Origin: an uncultured Ruminococcus sp.
Lineage (GTDB): Bacteria > Bacillota > Clostridia > Oscillospirales > Ruminococcaceae
Length of the DNA: 17,605 nucleotides
Assembly (NCBI GenBank): GCA_947175975.1
Contig: CAMWOX010000016.1
Span: forward strand, 1-17,605
Direction: 5' to 3'
The notes under the pieces are model-generated. The model did no database searches, was not told the origin of the DNA, and was given only the letters and a program-made list of their open reading frames with translations. This document shows positions 7,128 to 14,976 of the stretch, one piece after another. Every line of letters begins with the position of its first letter. The first letter of the stretch is position 1. The position numbers were made by a program, and so were the translations under genes.

Positions 7128-7156
7128 ATTATAACATATCTATGCCAATTTGTCAA
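7128..7156 (-). promoter_or_regulatory. Consensus promoter of the metal-uptake operon
   Basis: Minus-strand TTGACA (7151-7156), 17-bp spacer, TATAAT (7128-7133): both hexamers are perfect. Such a strong promoter makes sense when a repressor site lies directly downstream. Confidence 0.85.
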
Positions 7157-7181
7157 GTATTATTTCAGAAAATTTCCAGGC

Positions 7182-7206
7182 AAAAAAACTCCTGCCATGG
7201 CAGGAG
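7182..7206 (-). terminator. Terminator of the PAS-GGDEF-EAL gene
   Basis: CTCCTGC-CATG-GCAGGAG on the minus strand, a perfect 7-bp GC-rich stem with a 4-nt loop, followed by seven U. It lies 11 bp after the stop codon and separates this gene from the promoter of the metal operon. Confidence 0.92.
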
Positions 7207-7217
7207 CTGATCGTGAA

Positions 7218-8897
7218 TTACGCAGATTGTGCCGGATTGGAATCATCCGAAACATACTTTTTAATAAACTGATCCATGGGGATCGGCTTGGAATAGAAAT
7301 ATCCCTGCAGACTGCTGATTCCATAGCGTTTCAGAAAATTCCGCATCTGTGCTGTTTCTACACCCTCTACGCACACTTCTGCGGAGAATGCATCCGCAAG
7401 ATCGGAAATGAATTTCACCGTGTGCTGATCCGGCATGCTGTTTTCCACATTCTTAACATATTCCCGGTCGATTTTGATAATATCTACTGGCAATTCCCGG
7501 AGAATCCCCAGAGAAGCGAAACCTGTGCCGAAATCATCCAGAGCAATCCGAATGCCTTGTTCACGGAACTTCCGGAACATGACTTTCAATAAGTTAATAT
7601 CCAGCAGCCGGCAGCGTTCTGTGATTTCCAGACAGAGATTCTTAGCCGGAAATCCTGTTTCTCGGAGCAGCTCCAGAACAGTATCTGCAAAATTTTTCTG
7701 CCCTAACTGTGCATAGGACAAATTCACATTCATGATGAAATCCGGATATTTTTCAAGCATCCTCCTGCCGTCTTCCATGGCTTGTCTCAGAATCCATTTG
7801 CCGAGTTCCGGAAAGATCGGATCTTGTTCCAGAATCGGAATAAACTGCACCGGAGAAACAATTCCATAATGTTCGTTCTTCCAACGGATCAGGGCTTCCA
7901 TACCCTTGAGCTTTTCTGTGCTGGCATCTACAATCGGCTGATAGCACAAATAAAATCCCTTGCAGTTTTCGGAAACGCTGTTTCTGACAACATTAAGCTT
8001 CTCAATTGCCGTCCGGTTGGTATTGCTTAATGCATCCACGAAAATCACAGGCTCGCCGAGCTGACGGCTCTTGGATTTATAATACGCATATTTCAGACAG
8101 GAATAAACTGTCTCATTGCTGATATTAAAATTATCCACATTCACAATACCAGCGTTGAGCGACAAACTGACATGTTCACCCTGTGCATAGAAATCATGTG
8201 CAACCTGATCTTTGATCTGCTTGTACATGGCACTCATCATTTCGATTGTCAGATCCGAACTGATTACTGCGAATTTTGTACCGTCCATACGATAGATCTG
8301 ACCATAGTTTCTGAAATTTTCTGTTAATAAATTACTAAGCTTTCTTAAAATACTGTTTCCAAAGCTGTATCCGTAAATATCATTAATATTTGAGAATCCG
8401 TTGACACCAACCAATAATATCACGCTTTTTTCATGTTTCCAGAACATTGCTTTCAAATCATCAAAAAAGCCATATAAACTTCTCAGACCTGTCATATTGT
8501 CAATATAGCTGATCACATCATGGTTTTTGATCGTACCGCCGAAGTATTCAGGTTTGCCGTCGTCATCACAGATCACAACCCCCCGGCAGGTACACACAGC
8601 ATAACTGCCGTCACGGGCTTTTGCACGATACTGCATATCATGATCAGAATCTTTACCGGAAAAGATAGTCTCAATGCTTTGATGATAACTTTCCCGGTCA
8701 TCCGGATGAATATATTCCTCCCAGATTTCTCCCGCATGGCACATATATTCTGACGGCAGACCGAAAAAATCCACAGCATTTTTTGACCATCGGGAATAAT
8801 CTTCTTGCATATCACAAAGATACACATAACTATTTTCAGCAACAAGTGAAAAAATCTGGAACAGCTCATCTAATTTTTTCTTTCTTTTCTCATTCAT
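7218..8897 (-). CDS. PAS-GGDEF-EAL protein, predicted c-di-GMP phosphodiesterase with inactive cyclase domain
   Basis: 559 aa, cytoplasmic, no membrane segment. Residues about 10-125 form a PAS sensor domain, 130-290 a GGDEF domain and 310-550 an EAL domain. The GGDEF motif is DGTKF at 205-209, so diguanylate cyclase activity is not expected. The EAL domain keeps all residues known to hold metal and act in catalysis: E334 (EAL), N392 (VNLS), E424 (LEITE), D454-D455 (DDFGTGF), K475 (KID), E511 (EGVE) and Q531 (QGY). It should linearise c-di-GMP to pGpG, with PAS or the dead GGDEF (perhaps by binding GTP) as input. The start is supported by GGAGGG seven bases before ATG. It is a single-gene unit with its own promoter and terminator. 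Confidence 0.92.
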   Translation of the reverse strand: MNEKRKKKLDELFQIFSLVAENSYVYLCDMQEDYSRWSKNAVDFFGLPSEYMCHAGEIWEEYIHPDDRESYHQSIETIFSGKDSDHDMQYRAKARDGSYAVCTCRGVVICDDDGKPEYFGGTIKNHDVISYIDNMTGLRSLYGFFDDLKAMFWKHEKSVILLVGVNGFSNINDIYGYSFGNSILRKLSNLLTENFRNYGQIYRMDGTKFAVISSDLTIEMMSAMYKQIKDQVAHDFYAQGEHVSLSLNAGIVNVDNFNISNETVYSCLKYAYYKSKSRQLGEPVIFVDALSNTNRTAIEKLNVVRNSVSENCKGFYLCYQPIVDASTEKLKGMEALIRWKNEHYGIVSPVQFIPILEQDPIFPELGKWILRQAMEDGRRMLEKYPDFIMNVNLSYAQLGQKNFADTVLELLRETGFPAKNLCLEITERCRLLDINLLKVMFRKFREQGIRIALDDFGTGFASLGILRELPVDIIKIDREYVKNVENSMPDQHTVKFISDLADAFSAEVCVEGVETAQMRNFLKRYGISSLQGYFYSKPIPMDQFIKKYVSDDSNPAQSA

Positions 8898-8980
8898 AAA
8901 AATTCCCTCCAGTCTTACTTTTCAAAAATCTTCAACAAAAATTCAAAAAAAATTTAAAATTTAGAAAAATTATTTTCATA

Positions 8981-9009
8981 ATTATAACACAATTGCAGAA
9001 GCAAGTCAA
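8981..9009 (-). promoter_or_regulatory. Promoter of the PAS-GGDEF-EAL gene
   Basis: Minus-strand TTGACT (9004-9009), 17-bp spacer, TATAAT (8981-8986). It leaves an A/T-rich 5' UTR of about 75 nt in which I see no strong structure. Confidence 0.72.
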
Positions 9010-9095
9010 GTCCAGCTGACAGTATTCAGCAAAAATGTCAAATATTTTTTAAAATTTTATGCAAAATAGATAAATTTCAAAATTGGGAAATCCTC

Positions 9096-9124
9096 TTGAT
9101 TTTTTCCAGAATCTATGCTATACT
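9096..9124 (+). promoter_or_regulatory. Promoter of the 74-aa gene / sbcDC operon
   Basis: TTGATT (9096-9101), 17-bp spacer, TATACT (9119-9124). It is divergent from the phosphodiesterase promoter; the 170 bp or so between the two hold only A/T-rich sequence. Confidence 0.68.
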
Positions 9125-9177
9125 AAAACTGGGTTTCCAAATTTTAAAATTTTTTCAGAAATGAGGTATTTTTTACA

Positions 9178-9402
9178 ATGAATCCAATGAAATTAATGAA
9201 AATCAAGCCCCTGCTCGAACAGTTTCAGCAGAGACATCCCAAATTCATCCAGTTTTTCCAGTATGCTGGTCAGCAGGTCACAGAAGACAGCCTGATTGAA
9301 ATCAGTGTCACTTCTGCGGACGGCAGAAAAACTGTCACAAATCTAAGATTATCACAGGAAGATCTGGCACTGATTTCTGAACTGAAATCAATCGTAAAGT
9401 AA
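9178..9402 (+). CDS. Small conserved-looking protein leading the sbcDC operon, 74 aa
   Basis: Begins MNPMKLMKIKPLLEQFQQRH and ends in a helical 'SQEDLALISELK' segment. Between them is a beta-like part 'SLIEISVTSADGRKTVTNLRLS'. It has no signal peptide, cysteine or membrane segment. GAGG stands 11 bases before the ATG, rather far; ATG codons at residues 4 and 7 are alternatives. I know of no function. It is the first gene after the promoter and is followed 13 bp later by sbcD with no terminator, so it is co-transcribed with the nuclease genes. The mixed helix-strand-helix layout would fit a small folded accessory domain; any role in DNA repair is inference from position only. Confidence 0.72.
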   Translation: MNPMKLMKIKPLLEQFQQRHPKFIQFFQYAGQQVTEDSLIEISVTSADGRKTVTNLRLSQEDLALISELKSIVK

Positions 9403-9415
9403 TTGGTAAGAATCT

Positions 9416-10531
9416 ATGACAAAGAAATTTCTTCATCTTGCTGATTTACATATTGGGAAAAAATTAGGTGATTATGCATTGCTGGAAGATCAGAAATCAA
9501 TCTTAAAACAGGCTCTTGCAGTTGCACAGGACTGTGACGAGATTCTCATTGCAGGAGATGTCTATGACAAATCCAATCCAGGTACAGAAGCAATGGCAGT
9601 GTTTGACGAATTTCTGACAGAACTCTGCAATATGCAAAAACCAGTTTACATCATCAGCGGCAATCATGATGCATCCGGCAGAATTTCTTATCTGGGAAAA
9701 TTACTGACCAGAAATCAGGTAATCGTCCCGGAAAAATTCAATGGGACACTCCAGGCGGTCAGTGATCCGGATGACGAAATCCAGATTTATTTACTGCCAT
9801 TTGTGACACCTGCAAAAGTCCGGAATCTCTACAAAGAGGAAACAATTCATTCTTATCAGGATGCTGTGGAAACTGTTCTGAAACACTCTGAAATTTCAGA
9901 CCAGAAAATGAATATCCTGGTTGCACACCAGTATATTACAGGCGGTATCAAAAGCGAAGAAGAATTTTCCGTAGGCGGTCTGGATAATATCAATCATTCT
10001 GTATTTGATCAGTTTGACTACGTCGCACTCGGACATCTGCATCAACCGCAGAAATGCGGCAGAGAAACCATCCGGTACGCAGGCTCGCCGCTGAAATATT
10101 CCCTATCAGAAGAACACCAGAAAAAAAGCTTTACTGTTCTGGAAATTCAGGACAAGCAGCATATCCAGATCCATACTGTTCCCATTCAGCTCCCCCATGA
10201 TGTAAGAACTGTCAGAGGCAATTTCCAGGAGCTGTATGCAATGCCCCGGACACTGGATTATGTCAAAGTCATTCTGACAGATGAAAATCCTGTTCCGGAT
10301 GCAAGGGCGATTCTCCGGGATCAGTTCCCCAGAATGCTCCAGTTCCGGATTGAAAATTCTAAGTTAAAAACAGACCAGATTGTCACCGGCTCGGAAATGA
10401 TTGAACAGAAATCACCTGTGGACATGTTCAGCATGTTCTACCAGACGCAGAATAATTCCCGGAAACCCTCAGAAAGACAACTCGAAATCGTTCGTTCTGT
10501 ATTTGAAGAATTACAGGAGGTGGAATGCTAA
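9416..10531 (+). CDS. sbcD: Exonuclease subunit SbcD (Mre11-type metallophosphoesterase)
   Basis: 371 aa, with the five phosphoesterase motifs in order: D10-x-H12 (ADLHIGK), GD at 47-48 (AGDVYD), GNHDA at 82-86, His171 (AHQY) and GHLH at 206-209. These bind the two Mn ions of the nuclease site. With SbcC it forms the ATP-dependent nuclease that opens hairpins and trims protein-blocked or double-strand DNA ends. Size is within the normal SbcD range. The ribosome site is weak (GGTAAG), so translation may depend on the small gene 13 bp upstream. sbcC follows after six bases in the same reading frame. Confidence 0.96.
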   Translation: MTKKFLHLADLHIGKKLGDYALLEDQKSILKQALAVAQDCDEILIAGDVYDKSNPGTEAMAVFDEFLTELCNMQKPVYIISGNHDASGRISYLGKLLTRNQVIVPEKFNGTLQAVSDPDDEIQIYLLPFVTPAKVRNLYKEETIHSYQDAVETVLKHSEISDQKMNILVAHQYITGGIKSEEEFSVGGLDNINHSVFDQFDYVALGHLHQPQKCGRETIRYAGSPLKYSLSEEHQKKSFTVLEIQDKQHIQIHTVPIQLPHDVRTVRGNFQELYAMPRTLDYVKVILTDENPVPDARAILRDQFPRMLQFRIENSKLKTDQIVTGSEMIEQKSPVDMFSMFYQTQNNSRKPSERQLEIVRSVFEELQEVEC

Positions 10532-10537
10532 AATTTT

Positions 10538-13129
10538 ATGAAACCTTTGAAATTAACTATGTCCGCATTCGGAACATTCGCCCAAAAAACTGTCATTGAC
10601 TTTGAAGAAATCAGCCGGGACGGTGTATTTCTGATCACTGGCAGCAACGGTTCTGGCAAGACAACAATTTTTGATGCCATTTCTTTTGCGCTTTATGGCG
10701 AAACTTGTAATGCAAAACGCCGTGGCAAAAAAGAAATGCATTCTGATTTTGTATCTATTCAGGAAAAATCCGCAGTAAACCTGAAATTTCTGCATCAAGA
10801 TCAGATTTTTCTGGTCAAACGTATTCTATCATTTTCAGAATCCGGAAAAAATCCAACTACAAAAGCATTTCTCTATCTGAAACAGCTTAACAACTACTGT
10901 CTGATAGAAGAGGGAACTACCCGTGTCAACAGCAAAATTCAGGAAATGCTTCGTATCACACAGGGAGAATTTAATCAGACAGTCATGATTGCACAGGGAG
11001 AATTTCAGCAGATTGTCAATGCGGATACCAAAACCAGAATGTCCCTGTTCCGGAAACTATTCGATACAAAAATTTACAGTGATTTTGAAGCGAAATTACA
11101 AGAACACTACAATATTCTGAAAGATCAGTCCGACTCCTGCCAGGGAAAAATTACTGCCGCTTTGGATTCCCTGCAATTCCGACCCGATTTTCAGCCGGAT
11201 GTCCCGAAAAACGCTGTCTGTGCTGACATGTATCTTAATGCACTCCAGCAACAGAATCTTTATGACCAGAAAGTCATTGCAGATCTGGAAATCCGAAAAA
11301 AAATCTGCCGGGACGAACAAGAATCCTTGATCCGGAATCTCACACAGGCAGAACAAAATAATCAGAAATTACAGGAACTCTCACGCTATCAGCAGACATT
11401 GCAGGAATTACAGACACATGCACCTGATATGCAAAATCAACAAACACAGATCCGGAAAGCACAGGATGCCTTGCAGATTTCTGGTATTGAAAAAATTCTG
11501 TTGCAAACAGAGAGAAATTTAAGTCTCCAGAAACAGAATCAGAATGCCTTGCAGAGCAGTCTTCTCTCACAGGAAACAGCATTCCGGGAGGCAGAAAAAA
11601 ATTTAATGACTGCAAATCAGAATGCTGAGGAAATTCCTGCACTGATCCAGAGAGAATTTGAACTGAACCAAACACTCCCGAAATATCAGGAACTCCGGGA
11701 GGCAGAATCCAATGAACAGAAATATTCCGCACTTGTGAAACAGCTTAGTTTCCAGTATGAAACAGAAAGCCGGAATTATACCCGGATCTTTCAGGATTTC
11801 TGTCTCGGACAAGCCGGACTGCTTGCTGAGACACTCCAACCCGGAATGTCCTGTCCTGTCTGCGGTTCACAGGAACATCCTGCCCCGGCTGTCAGACATC
11901 AGCACACACCCTCCAAGAATCAGCTTGACAAAGCACAGAAATCCCGTGATGATGCAGAAAAAAATCTGAATCAAGCTGCACAGACCTGTGCAGAATACAG
12001 CTCCCGACTGGAAACACTCCGGAAAGAAAATCCATTGTTAGAACAACACAGTGAACAGATTCTCTTACAGGAGCTGACAGTCTGCCGCCGGAAAATCCAG
12101 CAGTTACAGCAGGAACAAACTTCTGCACAGAAAGCATTCAATCAGACAAAATCACAGTGTGACCGTTCTGCTGCTCAGCTCCAGGAAACAAAAAAACAAA
12201 TCGCCGGATTGGAACAGGATCTGTACGGCTGTGAACAGGATTTCCAGAAAGCACTACAGGATTATCAATTTCAGAATCCGGAAGACTATCAGAATGCAAA
12301 ACTGAGTTCCGGAGAAATCCGGAAACTGGAACAGGAAATCCAGAATTTCCAATCCCGCACACAGAAATTACAAGCACTGATCGAAAAACTCCGGAAAGAA
12401 ACTGCTGGAATGGAATTTATTAATACAGAAAATCTTAAAATACAAAAATCCCAAAAAGATCAGCTATATTCTGAATTGGAATCTGAATACCGGAATATCT
12501 GTCTGGTACACAATGCCAATGAAAGTACTGCACAGAAACTTCCTGCAATGATAGAAGACTATCACAAAATTTATCAGCAGTTGCAGGATTATGAAGAATT
12601 ATACAGAACTACCAGTGGCACAAAAGGCTCAGGACAAGCCAAATTCAAGCTGGAAGCTTATGTGCAACAGTATTATTTCCGGCGTGTGATCTTACAGGCA
12701 AGACAACGTCTTGCCATTCTGACAAACCAGAAATTTGATCTTCGCTGTCGGGAAACAGCAAAAAATAATATCTCACAATCCGGTTTGGAGCTGGAAATTC
12801 TTGATCTTGCCACAAACCAATGGCGTGATGTAAGTACACTTTCCGGTGGTGAATCATTCATGCTGGCATTATCATTAGCACTGGGCTTATCCGATATTAT
12901 TCAGGAAAGAAGCAGCGGAATCCAGATTGATGCCATGTTCATTGACGAGGGGTTCGGCTCATTGGATGAAACATCTCTGAATCAAGCTGTAGAATTACTG
13001 GGAAAACTAGCGGACGGAAAACGTCTGATCGGCGTAATTTCTCATGTAGAATCCCTGATCAGCCGGATTGACTCCAAGATCTATGTGACCAAAAAAGCAA
13101 CTGGTAGTGAAATTTCATTTTCTTGGTAA
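10538..13129 (+). CDS. sbcC: Exonuclease subunit SbcC (Rad50-type SMC-like ATPase)
   Basis: 863 aa, shorter than the roughly 1050 aa of the E. coli protein, mainly because the coiled-coil arms are shorter. The N-terminal ATPase lobe carries Walker A GSNGSGKTT at 35-43. Long Gln/Glu/Lys-rich coiled coils flank the zinc hook CPVC at 439-442. The C-terminal lobe has signature LSGGE at 768-772 and Walker B ending in IDE at 802-804 (FIDEGFGSLDE). The hook dimerises two SbcC molecules and the heads hold SbcD. The start MKPLKLTMSAFG is typical of the family. AGGAGG lies 17 bases upstream, too far for usual initiation here, so re-initiation after the sbcD stop is likely. A terminator closes the operon. 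Confidence 0.96.
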   Translation: MKPLKLTMSAFGTFAQKTVIDFEEISRDGVFLITGSNGSGKTTIFDAISFALYGETCNAKRRGKKEMHSDFVSIQEKSAVNLKFLHQDQIFLVKRILSFSESGKNPTTKAFLYLKQLNNYCLIEEGTTRVNSKIQEMLRITQGEFNQTVMIAQGEFQQIVNADTKTRMSLFRKLFDTKIYSDFEAKLQEHYNILKDQSDSCQGKITAALDSLQFRPDFQPDVPKNAVCADMYLNALQQQNLYDQKVIADLEIRKKICRDEQESLIRNLTQAEQNNQKLQELSRYQQTLQELQTHAPDMQNQQTQIRKAQDALQISGIEKILLQTERNLSLQKQNQNALQSSLLSQETAFREAEKNLMTANQNAEEIPALIQREFELNQTLPKYQELREAESNEQKYSALVKQLSFQYETESRNYTRIFQDFCLGQAGLLAETLQPGMSCPVCGSQEHPAPAVRHQHTPSKNQLDKAQKSRDDAEKNLNQAAQTCAEYSSRLETLRKENPLLEQHSEQILLQELTVCRRKIQQLQQEQTSAQKAFNQTKSQCDRSAAQLQETKKQIAGLEQDLYGCEQDFQKALQDYQFQNPEDYQNAKLSSGEIRKLEQEIQNFQSRTQKLQALIEKLRKETAGMEFINTENLKIQKSQKDQLYSELESEYRNICLVHNANESTAQKLPAMIEDYHKIYQQLQDYEELYRTTSGTKGSGQAKFKLEAYVQQYYFRRVILQARQRLAILTNQKFDLRCRETAKNNISQSGLELEILDLATNQWRDVSTLSGGESFMLALSLALGLSDIIQERSSGIQIDAMFIDEGFGSLDETSLNQAVELLGKLADGKRLIGVISHVESLISRIDSKIYVTKKATGSEISFSW

Positions 13130-13140
13130 TAAATACTTAA

Positions 13141-13176
13141 AAAACTGGTGCAGTTCAGTTCTGCATCAGTTTTTTT
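13141..13176 (+). terminator. Terminator of the sbcDC operon
   Basis: ACTG-g-TGCAG, 7-nt loop, CTGCA-t-CAGT, followed by a T-run. It is 12 bp after the sbcC stop. Confidence 0.88.
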
Positions 13177-13196
13177 ATCAGAAATTTTTTAAAAGC

Positions 13197-13225
13197 TTGT
13201 AAAAGATTGAATTTCTGATCGTCTA
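13197..13225 (+). promoter_or_regulatory. Candidate ECF-type promoter of the sigma/anti-sigma operon
   Basis: TTGTAA (13197-13202), 17 bp, CGTCTA (13220-13225), 22 bp before the sigma start. A -10 of CGTC with an AA-containing -35 is the usual form for ECF sigma factors, which often transcribe their own operon. No TATAAT-like -10 is better placed. Confidence 0.42.
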
Positions 13226-13247
13226 AATCTATAAAAGGGGGAATTTT

Positions 13248-13745
13248 ATGGAGCAGGATTTTGAACAGATTTATCAGACTTATGCACCAGAATTATATTA
13301 TTTTATTCTGCAAATGTGCCGGAATGAACATCTTGCAATGGATATTTTACAAGATACCATGCTGAAAGCTGTTATTTCAATTAATCAATTCAAAGGCGAA
13401 TGTTCTATGAAAACATGGCTCTGTACCATTGCAAAACATATTTATTTTGATCATCTGAAAAAAGCAGAAACAAAAAATATTTCCCTAGAAATCCTGCCGG
13501 AATATGCCCAGCAGAATCATTTTGAACAGCAGATTTATGACACACAACAAGCTTTACAAATTCATAAAGTTCTGCATTGTCTTGAAGAACCATACCGGGA
13601 AATTTTCATGCTGAAAGTGTTCGCAGAATTGAAATATAAAGACATTGGTGCGATTTTTAATCAAAGTGAAAACTGGGCAGGAGTGATGTTTTACAGGGCT
13701 AAGAAAAAATTGATCAAATTATTACAGGAGGAGGATATTTTATGA
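13248..13745 (+). CDS. ECF-family RNA polymerase sigma factor
   Basis: 165 aa, the usual size of an ECF sigma with only regions 2 and 4. Region 2 spans about residues 5-75: 'AMDILQDTMLKA' is the polymerase-contact motif and 'FKGECSMKTWLCTIAKHIYFDHLKK' the -10-binding part. Region 4 is at about 105-160, with a helix-turn-helix in 'LKYKDIGAIFNQSENWAGVMFYRAKKKL'. The start follows AAAAGGGGG. The anti-sigma gene overlaps its end by four bases (ATGA), so the two are made together. The signal and regulon are unknown; the linked envelope-spanning anti-sigma points to an extracytoplasmic stimulus. Confidence 0.93.
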   Translation: MEQDFEQIYQTYAPELYYFILQMCRNEHLAMDILQDTMLKAVISINQFKGECSMKTWLCTIAKHIYFDHLKKAETKNISLEILPEYAQQNHFEQQIYDTQQALQIHKVLHCLEEPYREIFMLKVFAELKYKDIGAIFNQSENWAGVMFYRAKKKLIKLLQEEDIL

Positions 13746-14890
13746 GTAAGAATGATTTAAATTGCAAGATTGCAGAAGATTTAATGCCTCTGTACAGCGA
13801 AAAGCTGTGCAGTCCGGAAAGTCAGGACTTCATGAAAGAACATCTTGCAACATGCGAAAACTGCCGAAAGCTCTTTGTACAAATGCCAATCCCGAAAATT
13901 GTCCCGGATGCCGTCCCGGATGAAAAAAAATCTTTTCTCAGGATTCAAAAAAAATTTCGCCGGAATCTGTTTCAGATTATTTCTCTGAGCATTCTATCCA
14001 GTGCGTTATTATTAGGAATCGGCTATCTTTCCTATGGACAGATTACCAAAGAACCGGGATTCCAAAGCTTTGAAACAATCTGTCAGAACATGGAAATTAA
14101 AGAAATTGTCAAAGCTATTGCAGTTGGTGACTTTGAGAAATATTTACAGACTGTTTCTGTAAATTTTGATTTTGCGCTCTATGATAACACTTTTCAACAG
14201 GAATTTCTGGAAAAATCAAAAAAAGATCTGGAAAAAACCTATCAGGCTGCTTTTGGAAATACCAGTGTAGAAACTATAAAAACAATTACTTGCTATCAGA
14301 TAACCAATGTCATACCAGAAGTTGTTCCGGTTTCTGTCGTTACAGTGATCTATCAGGACGGTCAAAAAATGAATCTCTGTCTGATGCGTAATCTGGACGG
14401 GAAATTTATTGTCAATTCAGGGTATCTTTCTACCGATGAGGAGAGTTCCAAAGAAGAAATTGCTTTCCGGAATTGTCTGCGTTATGTATGTTGTCAGAAA
14501 GATATGCCAGAAGAATTTACAGCAACAGTACTCAAAGCAAAGGGAGTACAAAATAATGAAAAAAGGCAGAAAACTATCTCACATGTTGCAACATTCCGCT
14601 TTGCACCAGAATACAGAGAAAATCTTGAAAAAAATTTCCTGGAATTTTACCAGCAGGGCTATTATATCAGTGAATGTTATTTCTCGGAACTCCACTATGA
14701 CAAAGATAAGAACCTATTATATCATCTTGTCACAGTCACTGCACAGGATGCACAAGGTTCTGCCATACTTCTGACAAGAATTTATTCTGATTATAACGGA
14801 TTAATCCCGCCGTCACAGGACATGGGAAAAATTTATGCGGATAACTGCTCTGAAAAACTCACGGAGGATTTACTAAAATTATTTGGTTAA
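13742..14890 (+). CDS. Zinc-finger anti-sigma factor with large extracytoplasmic domain
   Basis: 382 aa. The N-terminal 45 residues form an anti-sigma zinc-finger: H34-xxx-C38-xx-C41, with C8 and C23 as further possible ligands. A linker, one membrane helix at about 77-98 and about 285 extracytoplasmic residues follow. The outer part has no domain I recognise; it contains two similar-length halves that may be repeats of one fold ('VEKAIAVGDFEKYLQ' near 120 and 'NCLRYVCCQKDMPEEF' near 242). It should hold the sigma factor at the membrane until the outer domain senses a signal. A strong GGAGGAGG site precedes the ATG, inside the sigma gene's last codons. Confidence 0.88.
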   Translation: MSKNDLNCKIAEDLMPLYSEKLCSPESQDFMKEHLATCENCRKLFVQMPIPKIVPDAVPDEKKSFLRIQKKFRRNLFQIISLSILSSALLLGIGYLSYGQITKEPGFQSFETICQNMEIKEIVKAIAVGDFEKYLQTVSVNFDFALYDNTFQQEFLEKSKKDLEKTYQAAFGNTSVETIKTITCYQITNVIPEVVPVSVVTVIYQDGQKMNLCLMRNLDGKFIVNSGYLSTDEESSKEEIAFRNCLRYVCCQKDMPEEFTATVLKAKGVQNNEKRQKTISHVATFRFAPEYRENLEKNFLEFYQQGYYISECYFSELHYDKDKNLLYHLVTVTAQDAQGSAILLTRIYSDYNGLIPPSQDMGKIYADNCSEKLTEDLLKLFG

Positions 14891-14934
14891 TCATATAGAA
14901 ATTCAGAATCTTAAGAGTAACTCCCAACACACGC

Positions 14935-14964
14935 AAAAAATCCCTGCTTTTCAGCAGGGATTTT
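14935..14964. terminator. Bidirectional terminator between anti-sigma and dockerin genes
   Basis: A-run, TCCCTGC, 6-nt loop TTTTCA, GCAGGGA, T-run. The flanking A and T tracts make it work on both strands; it ends the sigma operon and the convergent dockerin gene. Confidence 0.9.
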
Positions 14965-14976
14965 GTATTGACTGCC

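Noticed and set aside
10525..10599. 24-codon frame as a real separate gene
   Set aside because: It has a good ribosome site but overlaps the start of sbcC completely and its peptide has no recognisable features. It is kept as a finding about translation, not as a gene.
9416..13129. sbcDC as part of an anti-phage defence island
   Set aside because: SbcCD is a normal housekeeping nuclease in Clostridia, and no restriction, Abi, CBASS or similar genes lie beside it. Only the small leader gene is unusual.
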